A DNA stretch of 43,635 bases from Apilactobacillus xinyiensis (lineage in GTDB: Bacteria; Bacillota; Bacilli; Lactobacillales; Lactobacillaceae). The position numbers were made by a program, and so were the translations under genes. Below are positions 7,876 to 14,645 of this stretch, one piece after another; position 1 is the first letter of the stretch, and each line of letters starts with the position of its first letter. Location: positions 1 through 43,635 of the forward strand of contig NZ_BPLL01000012.1 in the NCBI RefSeq assembly GCF_019656235.1, written 5' to 3'. The notes under the pieces are model-generated. The model had not been told where the DNA came from, ran no database searches, and saw only the letters and a program-made list of their open reading frames with translations.

Positions 7876-9606
7876 TTAATCTTCTTTGATGTTCAAGATA
7901 TCCTTACCAAACATTTTAGCAGCTTTATCAACCAATGTTGATTGTGTTTCTGCTGGTTGATTATCTTTAATCATCTCAGATTGATTTGATTTATTTTGTT
8001 TAATGTAATTGCTTCTAATTTTTGGCCATTCATCTTTCGGAACAAAAATCATTTTAGGTACATATCCTACAATTCGATCTAAACCATTCTCTAAGGCATC
8101 TAATAAGCTTGAATCAGAATTAGCTCTTTGACATAAAAATGCATATTCAAAAGCTATAACTGAACCCTCAGGACTAGCAGCAACGGGTTTTGAAACATGC
8201 ATAACTGCTCTTTGCGTTACATCTAATGATTGCAACAATTCAGTCCAAGCATCATTTAAATTGTTTAAATCTTTTCTAGTAGCATTATCTAAAACTGCAT
8301 ACACATCATTAAGATTAACCTTAAATTTAGCAGGCTTAGTATTAATTTTATTAGACTTTTCTGTAACCTGACTATCTTCAGAAATAACTTTTGAGGTGGA
8401 AAATTGTTTAGACTTGTTAGATTTTAAACGGTCTATTTCTTGTTGTAGGTGTTTAATTTTAGATAAAAGATCATTGATAGACTCATCACTTTGACTGTTG
8501 TCACTTGATAGATGCTTTGTTTGACCTATTGAAGCTAACTTTACAGTTAGTACCTCTAAGTATATATCTGGATGCGATGAAAAACGCATTTGATTTTGAA
8601 CATTATTTAATTCAATAATCATTTTATACAACATATCTGAATTTATACTTTTAGCAGTATCTTCAAAATTATTATCTAAAATATCTAACTCAATTGATTT
8701 TAACATTTCAGGGACTTGTTTATAAAGTAAAATATTCTGACAATAGTCTAAAATGTCTTCGATAAATCGATTGGCATCTTTACCATTTTCAACTAACTCC
8801 CTAACACTAAGTAAAGCAGACTTTATATCATCAGCTACTACTTGATTTAGATACTGGTTAATTAACTTTTTATCAACGCTTCCCGTTACTTCCAAAGCGT
8901 TTTCATAAGTGACTTTATTCATTCCAAAAGAAAGCGCTTGATCTAGAATGCTTAGTGCATCACGCATACCACCTTCAGCAGATTTAGCAATTAACTTCAA
9001 AGCCTTATCATCATAAGATAGGTGCTTTTCATTTAGAATATATTCCATACGATTAAGTATGTCACTGGCTTTGATTCTTTTAAAATCAAATCGTTGAACT
9101 CTAGAAATAATGGTTGCAGGAATTTTTTGAGGTTCAGTTGTGGCCAAAATAAATATGACATGTTCTGGTGGTTCTTCCAATGTTTTTAAAAGTGCATTAA
9201 ATGCACCTGTGGAAAGCATATGAACTTCATCAATGATGTAAACTTTATACTTAGATTCTGTAGGCGCATATTTAGCCTTATCTCTAATATTTCTTATTTC
9301 TTCAACTCCATTATTAGAAGCTGCATCAATTTCAATTACATCATTTAAATTACCTTCAGTAATGCTTTTACAGATAAAACAATCGTTACATGGTTCACCA
9401 TCTTGTTGATTTGGACAATTTATTGCTTTAGCAAAAATTTTAGCCGCTGAAGTTTTACCGGTTCCACGCGGACCAGCAAACAAATAAGCATGACTAATTT
9501 GATTAGTAATTAAAGCATTCTTTAGAGTTTTAGTTATAATGCCTTGACCAATCAAATCATTAAACTTTTGAGGACGCCAAACCCGATACAAAGCCTGATA
9601 ACTCAT
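7876..9606 (-). CDS. dnaX: DNA polymerase III subunit gamma/tau
   Basis: The clamp-loader ATPase. Walker [10 protein letters not shown] lies at about residues 45-53, a zinc module with [16 protein letters not shown] follows, Walker B is DEVHML, and sensor 1/SRC is [11 protein letters not shown]. After the AAA+ region (to about 365) there is a low-complexity linker and a tau-like C-terminal domain (about 430-576), where tau contacts the replicative polymerase and helicase. No A-rich slippery heptamer was seen near the linker, so no gamma frameshift product is predicted. ATG has GAAAGG upstream. First gene of dnaX-ebfC-recR-yaaL. Confidence 0.97.
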   Translation of the reverse strand: MSYQALYRVWRPQKFNDLIGQGIITKTLKNALITNQISHAYLFAGPRGTGKTSAAKIFAKAINCPNQQDGEPCNDCFICKSITEGNLNDVIEIDAASNNGVEEIRNIRDKAKYAPTESKYKVYIIDEVHMLSTGAFNALLKTLEEPPEHVIFILATTEPQKIPATIISRVQRFDFKRIKASDILNRMEYILNEKHLSYDDKALKLIAKSAEGGMRDALSILDQALSFGMNKVTYENALEVTGSVDKKLINQYLNQVVADDIKSALLSVRELVENGKDANRFIEDILDYCQNILLYKQVPEMLKSIELDILDNNFEDTAKSINSDMLYKMIIELNNVQNQMRFSSHPDIYLEVLTVKLASIGQTKHLSSDNSQSDESINDLLSKIKHLQQEIDRLKSNKSKQFSTSKVISEDSQVTEKSNKINTKPAKFKVNLNDVYAVLDNATRKDLNNLNDAWTELLQSLDVTQRAVMHVSKPVAASPEGSVIAFEYAFLCQRANSDSSLLDALENGLDRIVGYVPKMIFVPKDEWPKIRSNYIKQNKSNQSEMIKDNQPAETQSTLVDKAAKMFGKDILNIKED

Positions 9607-9630
9607 GTAAAAATTCCTTTCAATTATTAT

Positions 9631-9658
9631 TTATTAATACATATAATTATATCGTCAA
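9631..9658 (-). promoter_or_regulatory. Candidate dnaX promoter
   Basis: Minus strand TTGACG (9653-9658), 16-nt spacer, TAATAA (9631-9636), located between the SRP RNA terminator and dnaX. Confidence 0.55.
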
Positions 9659-9681
9659 TATTAAACATTTTCCATTAAAAA

Positions 9682-9715
9682 TAAAAAACTCTTAGCCAAC
9701 AATTGACTAAGAGTT
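9682..9715 (-). terminator. Intrinsic terminator of the SRP RNA
   Basis: Stem aactcttag (9687-9695) with ctaagagtt (9707-9715) followed on the minus strand by TTTTTTAT. Confidence 0.9.
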
Positions 9716-9823
9716 AAACGTCTAATTACGAGAAGCACAAGAAATAGAATACTTAGTGCTGCTTTCTTTCGAATCTGACACGGTTCGTAAGCATCTCTTT
9801 GCTTCAAGACCTTTCGGCAACAA
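9716..9823 (-). ncRNA. ffs: Signal recognition particle RNA (4.5S/scRNA type)
   Basis: The minus strand carries GAACCGTGTCAG, then ATTCGAAAGAAAG, then CAGCACTAAGT, which aligns with SRP RNA domain IV (GAACCAUGUCAGGUCCGGAAGGAAGCAGCAU in Bacillus, split here for length). Flanking arms pair (GAAGCA with TGCTTC; GTCT at 9807-9810 with AGAC at 9720-9723), giving the long hairpin of the short SRP RNA type. It sits between tadA and dnaX, the usual place in Firmicutes, with its own promoter and terminator. Ends are approximate. The tip at 9759-9777 shows a compensated C-G to U-A change, a GAAA tetraloop in place of GGAA, and G-to-A at 9774 in the symmetric loop that contacts the Ffh M domain. Confidence 0.88.
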
Positions 9824-9825
9824 CT

Positions 9826-9854
9826 ATACTAACTCATTTAGACAAATATGTCTA
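9826..9854 (-). promoter_or_regulatory. Candidate SRP RNA promoter
   Basis: Minus strand TAGACA (9849-9854), 17-nt spacer, TAGTAT (9826-9831). The -35 overlaps the tadA stop codon. It would start transcription near 9820, at the 5' end of the RNA. Confidence 0.55.
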
Positions 9855-10337
9855 GTGCTTAGAACGTTTTTTATTTCTCTTACGAGCAGCTCTAAAAAAA
9901 GATTTCATAGTATTCGCAGCTTCAGCATCCATTAATCCAGATTCTACAATCACTTGATGATTAAGTCGCTTATCATTTAAAACATTATAAAGACTATGAA
10001 CTCCTCCTGCTTTTAAGTCTGATGCCCCATAAACTACACGCTTAACTCGAGAATTCAAAATAGCACCTGCACACATTAAGCAAGGCTCAATAGTTACATA
10101 AAGTGTACAATCTTCTAATCGCCAACTATTTAAGTGATTACAAGCTTGATTAATTGCTATAACTTCAGCATGATCAATTGCAGTTTGACTATGTTCCCTA
10201 AGATTAAAGCCAGTAGCTATAATTTCATTATCTTTAGTAATAACTGCTCCAATGGGTACCTCACCAATTGCATAAGCTTTTTGAGCTTCAAAAAGTGCTT
10301 GTTGCATACAATTATAATCAAATTTAGAAAATGTCAT
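9852..10337 (-). CDS. tadA: tRNA adenosine(34) deaminase TadA
   Basis: Zinc-dependent deaminase that converts wobble adenosine to inosine; its usual bacterial substrate is tRNA-Arg(ACG). The active site is complete: HAEV (about residues 57-60, zinc His and catalytic Glu) and EPCLMCAGAI (two zinc cysteines, about 87-96). The 161-residue length and basic C-terminus (RAARKRNKKRSKH) are usual. It directly follows the methyltransferase gene with no gap. The tRNA-Leu(AAG) found at 35014-35099 also has A34 and may be a second substrate (inference). Confidence 0.96.
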   Translation of the reverse strand: MTFSKFDYNCMQQALFEAQKAYAIGEVPIGAVITKDNEIIATGFNLREHSQTAIDHAEVIAINQACNHLNSWRLEDCTLYVTIEPCLMCAGAILNSRVKRVVYGASDLKAGGVHSLYNVLNDKRLNHQVIVESGLMDAEAANTMKSFFRAARKRNKKRSKH

Positions 10338-10952
10338 TTATTTATCACCATTATAAATACTTTCCAGTATGTAATAGCCTTTATCTTTTTTTATAATCTC
10401 ACAGTTGCCAAAAGTGCTCTTCATAAGTTTTTTGGCAGATGGTGCTCCTTGCTTTTTTTGTAATACAGCAGTTAAAGTCCCTGATGGTAATAAATGATTT
10501 TTCGCTTTGCTTAACATTGTATTTACCACCATTTTTCCTGCCCTAATAGGCGGATTGACTACAATAGCTGCATACTTACTTTGGATATTCTCATAAATGT
10601 TTGAATTATATATAGTAAGTCTATTATCTACACCATTATTTTTAGCATTAGTTTGGGCCAAAGATAGTGCTCGATTGTTAACATCTACCAAATCAAATTC
10701 TCGATCAGTATATTTTTTAGCTAAAGCAATACCTACAGGTCCATATCCACATCCCAAATCCAGAATTTTTCCACTGGGAATTTTAGATATATTAAATGCA
10801 TTCATCAAAACAACTGATCCGTAGTCAACACGTTTTTTTGAGAAAACTCCATTATCAGTTGTAAAAGCAATTTTATTACCTAATAATTCAAAATCCCACT
10901 GCTGAATTTTATGGACAACATCTGGGTTCGGTGTATAATAAAAGTCGTTCAT
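10338..10952 (-). CDS. Class I SAM-dependent methyltransferase, RsmC/YbxB-like
   Basis: A 204-residue RsmC C-domain-like methyltransferase. SAM motif I is ILDLGCGYGPVG (about residues 62-73), the acidic loop is LVDVNNRAL, and the catalytic NPP motif is VVNPPIRAGK. E. coli RsmC methylates G1207 of 16S rRNA and has an extra N-terminal domain that is absent here; the short form in Firmicutes is YbxB-like with an unproven target. ATG with GAG 9 nt upstream. It diverges from nrdH, so its 5' region shares the spacer containing the NrdR boxes. Confidence 0.88.
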   Translation of the reverse strand: MNDFYYTPNPDVVHKIQQWDFELLGNKIAFTTDNGVFSKKRVDYGSVVLMNAFNISKIPSGKILDLGCGYGPVGIALAKKYTDREFDLVDVNNRALSLAQTNAKNNGVDNRLTIYNSNIYENIQSKYAAIVVNPPIRAGKMVVNTMLSKAKNHLLPSGTLTAVLQKKQGAPSAKKLMKSTFGNCEIIKKDKGYYILESIYNGDK

Positions 10953-10995
10953 TTTTAATCACTCGCTTTTTTAAATTTTTAAAATATTTTCATAT

Positions 10996-11042
10996 ACACT
11001 ACTGATAGTGTTTAGAAGAATTTCAAACACAAAATGTAGTGT
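10996..11042 (+). promoter_or_regulatory. Two NrdR boxes upstream of nrdHEF
   Basis: Box 1 (10996-11011) is ACACTACTGATAGTGT, with perfect ACACTA/TAGTGT arms. Box 2 (11027-11042) is ACACAAAATGTAGTGT. Both fit the 16-bp NrdR consensus of ACAC...GTGT type, and their starts are 31 bp apart, about three helical turns, the usual spacing of paired NrdR boxes. NrdR is the ATP/dATP-sensing repressor of ribonucleotide reductase genes; nrdR itself is not in the window. Confidence 0.88.
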
Positions 11043-11050
11043 ATTTTTAT

Positions 11051-11078
11051 TTGATTTTTTATTTTTGTGGTGTAAACT
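11051..11078 (+). promoter_or_regulatory. Candidate nrdH promoter
   Basis: TTGATT (11051-11056), 16-nt spacer, TAAACT (11073-11078), directly downstream of the NrdR boxes. Several other AT-rich hexamers are nearby, so the exact element is uncertain. Confidence 0.35.
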
Positions 11079-11115
11079 TATATATACATTTTAAATAAAA
11101 GAGGAAGATTTAACC

Positions 11116-11340
11116 ATGGAAAAAGTTACTGTTTATTCAAAAAATAATTGCATTCAATGCAAAATGACTAAAAAATTCCTTGAAGAACACAACGTTGAAT
11201 TTATCGAAAAAAACATTAACGAAGAACCTGAATATATTGAATACTTAAAAGAAAAAGGTTTCATGTCCTTGCCAGTTGTTGAAACTAATGAATTTGAAAT
11301 TTCAGGTTTTAGACCAGATAAATTATCTCAATTAGCATAA
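11116..11340 (+). CDS. nrdH: Glutaredoxin-like NrdH-redoxin
   Basis: Electron donor for the class Ib ribonucleotide reductase. The 74-residue protein has the redox pair CIQC at residues 12-15 and the NrdH-type tail SGFRPDKLSQL. NrdH is reduced by thioredoxin reductase rather than glutathione. ATG has AGAGGAAG upstream. First gene behind the NrdR boxes; a hairpin separates it from nrdE. Confidence 0.96.
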   Translation: MEKVTVYSKNNCIQCKMTKKFLEEHNVEFIEKNINEEPEYIEYLKEKGFMSLPVVETNEFEISGFRPDKLSQLA

Positions 11341-11382
11341 TCGTTTATTAAAGGAATTAATTATACTATATATCTTATCACT

Positions 11383-11420
11383 TTGGCGAAACCTTTTAAT
11401 ATGGTCTCGCCAATTTTATT
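11383..11420 (+). terminator. Hairpin terminator between nrdH and nrdE
   Basis: Arms ttggcgaaacc (11383-11393) and ggtctcgccaa (11403-11413) pair with one mismatch and are followed by TTTTATT. The short imperfect T-tract suggests partial termination, which would give more nrdH than nrdEF message. Confidence 0.7.
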
Positions 11421-11449
11421 GACAATTATTGTTAGGAGAGTGTGAATTA

Positions 11450-13615
11450 ATGTCATTAAAAGACTTAAAAAATGTAACTTATTATGATTTAAATAATGAA
11501 ATTAACATCCCAAAAAACGGTAAAATACAATTAAATAAAGATGCAGAAGCATTAGAAGCATTTTTAAAAGAAAACGTAAAAGCTAATCTTAAAACTTTTT
11601 CATCATTAAGAGAACGAATCGATTTTCTAATTGAAAATGACTACATTGAATCTGAATTTATCAATAAATATAATTTTAGCTTTATTGAAAAGTTATATGA
11701 ATATTTAAAAAATCAAAATTTTCATTTTAAGTCTTTTATGGCAGCATATAAATTTTATGCTCAATATGCACTTAAAACTAATGACAATAATTACTACTTG
11801 GAACAATTCATTGACCGCGTTGCTATGAATGCACTTTATTTCGCTAATGGTAATGAAGAATTAGCTATGAATTTAGCTGATGAAATTGTTCATCAAAGAT
11901 ATCAACCTGCTACCCCAAGTTTTTTAAATGCCGGTCGAAAAAGACGTGGTGAATTTGTGTCATGCTTTTTAATTCAAACTACTGATAACATGAATACAAT
12001 TGGTAGAACTATTAACTCGGCATTACAACTGTCTAGAATTGGTGGTGGTGTTGGAATTAATCTTTCTAATTTACGCGCTGCTGGCGATCCTATTAAGCAC
12101 ATTGAAGGTGCTGCTTCTGGTGTCGTTCCTGTTATGAAACTACTAGAAGATAGTTTTTCATATTCTAATCAATTAGGACAACGTCAAGGAGCTGGAGTAG
12201 TTTATTTAAGTGTTTTCCATCCTGATATTATTGACTTTTTAGCAGCTAAAAAAGAAAATGCTGATGAAAAAATTAGGGTTAAAACCCTTTCATTAGGGAT
12301 TACGGTTCCAGATAAATTCTATGAATTATGTAAAAACAATGATGACATGTACCTATTTAGTCCATACGATGTAGAAGCAATTTATGGTAAGCCATTTTCA
12401 TATGTTGACATAACTAAGGAATATGACAACATGGTTAATAATCCAAATATCAAAAAAACAACAATTAAGGCTAGAGAATTAGAAACTGAAATTTCAAAAT
12501 TGCAACAAGAATCTGGCTATCCATACATTATAAATATTGATACTGCTAACAAAGTAAATCCAATTGATGGTAAAATCGTTATGAGTAATCTATGTTCAGA
12601 AATAATGCAGGTACAAACTCCATCAACTGTAGATAACCAACAAAATTATTCTGAATTAGGTACCGACGTTTCATGTAACTTAGGTTCAACTAATATTGTG
12701 AACTTAATGGATTCACCTGACTTCGGTAAGTCTGTAGATGCTATGGTTAGAGCGCTAACCTTTGTTTCTGATAACTCTAACATTGATGTAGTACCATCTA
12801 TTCAACATGGTAATCATCTAGCACACAGTATTGGTTTGGGTGGTATGGGACTACACAGTTTCTTAGCTAAAAATCAAATTGAATATGGTTCAAAAGAAGC
12901 TATCGAATTCACCGGTGTTTACTTTATGTTACTAAACTATTGGACATTAAAAACATCTAACGAAATCGCTAAAGAACGTAAAGAAACTTTCCATAACTTT
13001 GAGAACAGTAAGTATGCTGATGGATCTTATTTTGATAAATACATCCAACAAAATTGGGCACCTGAAAATAGTAAAGTACAAGAACTGTTTAAAAACATTT
13101 TTATTCCTGAACAAAAAGACTGGGAACAATTAAAAGAAAATGTTATGCAATATGGTTTATATAATCAAAATAGATTAGCAGTTGCACCAAACGGTTCTAT
13201 TTCATACATTAACGATACTACTGCTAGTTTGCACCCTATTATTAGTCGAATTGAAGAACGTTATGAAGCTAAAACTGGTAAAATTTACTATCCAGCTCCT
13301 TATCTATCTAATAAAACAATTCCTTACTACAAATCAGCATACGATACTGACATGCGTAAAGTAATTGACACATACGCAGCAGCTCAGAAACATGTAGACC
13401 AAAGTATGAGTTTAACTTTATTCATGCGTTCAACTATCAAAGATAATTTATACGAATGGAAAAATGGTCGTACAGATAAAATGACTACCCGTGATTTAAC
13501 TATTCTAAGAAACTATGCACATTATAAGGGTATTAAATCACTATACTACGTTAGAACTTATACTGATGATAACCAAGAAGTCGGTGTCAACGAATGTGAA
13601 AGTTGTTCAATTTAA
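11450..13615 (+). CDS. nrdE: Class Ib ribonucleoside-diphosphate reductase alpha subunit
   Basis: Reduces NDPs to dNDPs with NrdF. The catalytic cysteines are visible: SCFLIQTTDNM (first active-site Cys), NLCSEIM (thiyl radical Cys) and the C-terminal redox pair CESCSI that is recharged by NrdH. No ATP-cone precedes the catalytic domain, as usual for class Ib. The longest frame starts with a TTG upstream of AGGAGAG; the ATG at 11450 after that sequence is the real start, giving 721 residues. nrdF follows 24 nt later. nrdI, the flavodoxin normally needed for the Mn form of NrdF, is not in this cluster. Confidence 0.97.
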   Translation: MSLKDLKNVTYYDLNNEINIPKNGKIQLNKDAEALEAFLKENVKANLKTFSSLRERIDFLIENDYIESEFINKYNFSFIEKLYEYLKNQNFHFKSFMAAYKFYAQYALKTNDNNYYLEQFIDRVAMNALYFANGNEELAMNLADEIVHQRYQPATPSFLNAGRKRRGEFVSCFLIQTTDNMNTIGRTINSALQLSRIGGGVGINLSNLRAAGDPIKHIEGAASGVVPVMKLLEDSFSYSNQLGQRQGAGVVYLSVFHPDIIDFLAAKKENADEKIRVKTLSLGITVPDKFYELCKNNDDMYLFSPYDVEAIYGKPFSYVDITKEYDNMVNNPNIKKTTIKARELETEISKLQQESGYPYIINIDTANKVNPIDGKIVMSNLCSEIMQVQTPSTVDNQQNYSELGTDVSCNLGSTNIVNLMDSPDFGKSVDAMVRALTFVSDNSNIDVVPSIQHGNHLAHSIGLGGMGLHSFLAKNQIEYGSKEAIEFTGVYFMLLNYWTLKTSNEIAKERKETFHNFENSKYADGSYFDKYIQQNWAPENSKVQELFKNIFIPEQKDWEQLKENVMQYGLYNQNRLAVAPNGSISYINDTTASLHPIISRIEERYEAKTGKIYYPAPYLSNKTIPYYKSAYDTDMRKVIDTYAAAQKHVDQSMSLTLFMRSTIKDNLYEWKNGRTDKMTTRDLTILRNYAHYKGIKSLYYVRTYTDDNQEVGVNECESCSI

Positions 13616-13639
13616 ACTAATTAGTTAGGAGTTAAATTA

Positions 13640-14599
13640 ATGGATAATTATAAAGCAATTAATTGGAATTCTATTAACGATGAAATAGACAAAGCGACTT
13701 GGGAAAAGTTAACCGAACAATTTTGGCTAGATACCCGTATCCCCTTGTCTAATGATTTACATGATTGGCGTTCATTAGATGATGATCATAAATGGGTAGT
13801 AGGGCATGTTTTTGGAGGATTAACTCTATTAGATACCTTACAATCTCAAGATGGAATGGCTGCATTACGTAAGGATGTTATTACTCCACATGAAACTGCG
13901 GTTTTAAATAACATTCAATTTATGGAATCAGTTCATGCTAAAAGTTACTCTTCCATTTTTTCTACTTTAAACACTCCAGATGAAATTGAAGAAATTTTTA
14001 AATGGAGTGACTCTGAAGAATTTTTACAAAACAAAGCTAAGAAAATTTATACGTTATATCATGATGATGGAAATCCACTAAAGAAAAAGATTTCTAGTGT
14101 ATTTTTAGAAACTTTCTTATTTTACTCTGGATTCTTTACTCCTCTATGGTACTTAGGTCACAATAAATTACCTAATGTTGCTGAAATTATAAAATTAATT
14201 TTACGTGATGAATCAGTTCACGGAACTTATATTGGATATAAATTTCAAATTGCATTTAACAAATTAGGCAGTAATGAACAACAAGATTTGAAAGACTGGA
14301 TGTACAACTTCTTATACGAATTGTATGAAAATGAAGAAAAATATACTCACTTGTTGTACGACAAAGTTGGCTGGACAGACAATGTTTTAACGTTTATTAG
14401 ATATAACGCAAATAAAGCATTAATGAACTTGGGCCAAGACCCTATGTTTGCTGATACCCATGAAGATGTCGATCCAATCGTAATGAATGGTATCTCTACT
14501 TCAACCGCAAATCATGACTTCTTCTCACAAGTTGGTAACGGTTATCGATTAGGCGAAGTAGAAGCTATGAATAATGATGATTACAATATAGGTAAGTAA
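13640..14599 (+). CDS. nrdF: Class Ib ribonucleotide reductase beta subunit
   Basis: Carries the dimetal centre and tyrosyl radical for NrdE. Metal ligands are seen in LTLLDTLQ (Asp), MESVHAKSY (Glu, His and the radical Tyr), LETFLFYSGF (Glu) and RDESVHGTY (Glu, His). Length 319 is normal. ATG with TTAGGAG upstream. Last gene of the operon, ending at a strong terminator. Confidence 0.97.
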   Translation: MDNYKAINWNSINDEIDKATWEKLTEQFWLDTRIPLSNDLHDWRSLDDDHKWVVGHVFGGLTLLDTLQSQDGMAALRKDVITPHETAVLNNIQFMESVHAKSYSSIFSTLNTPDEIEEIFKWSDSEEFLQNKAKKIYTLYHDDGNPLKKKISSVFLETFLFYSGFFTPLWYLGHNKLPNVAEIIKLILRDESVHGTYIGYKFQIAFNKLGSNEQQDLKDWMYNFLYELYENEEKYTHLLYDKVGWTDNVLTFIRYNANKALMNLGQDPMFADTHEDVDPIVMNGISTSTANHDFFSQVGNGYRLGEVEAMNNDDYNIGK

Positions 14600-14603
14600 A
14601 TAA

Positions 14604-14645
14604 ATAAAAAAAGGTTGTTGATTTTTATCAACAACCTTTTTTATT
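14604..14645. terminator. Bidirectional terminator between nrdF and mprF
   Basis: A perfect 16-bp stem (14607-14622 with 14627-14642) flanked by A and T runs. It serves nrdF on the plus strand and mprF on the minus strand. Confidence 0.93.

Noticed and set aside
7551-7889. Plus-strand open frame opposite ebfC
   Set aside because: Antisense of a conserved gene, with no ribosome site and a composition mirroring ebfC.
8400-8470. Programmed frameshift in dnaX producing gamma
   Set aside because: No A-AAA-AAG type slippery heptamer is present in the linker region, so a tau-only product is assumed.
10985-11010. Separate promoter for the divergent methyltransferase gene in the NrdR-box region
   Set aside because: Only loose matches (for example TTCTAA with TATGAA) were seen; not strong enough to list.
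11419-11424. TTGACA as a -35 box for a separate nrdE promoter
   Set aside because: The matching -10 position (about 11442-11447, GTGAAT) is poor and lies between ribosome site and start codon, so no useful leader would be made.
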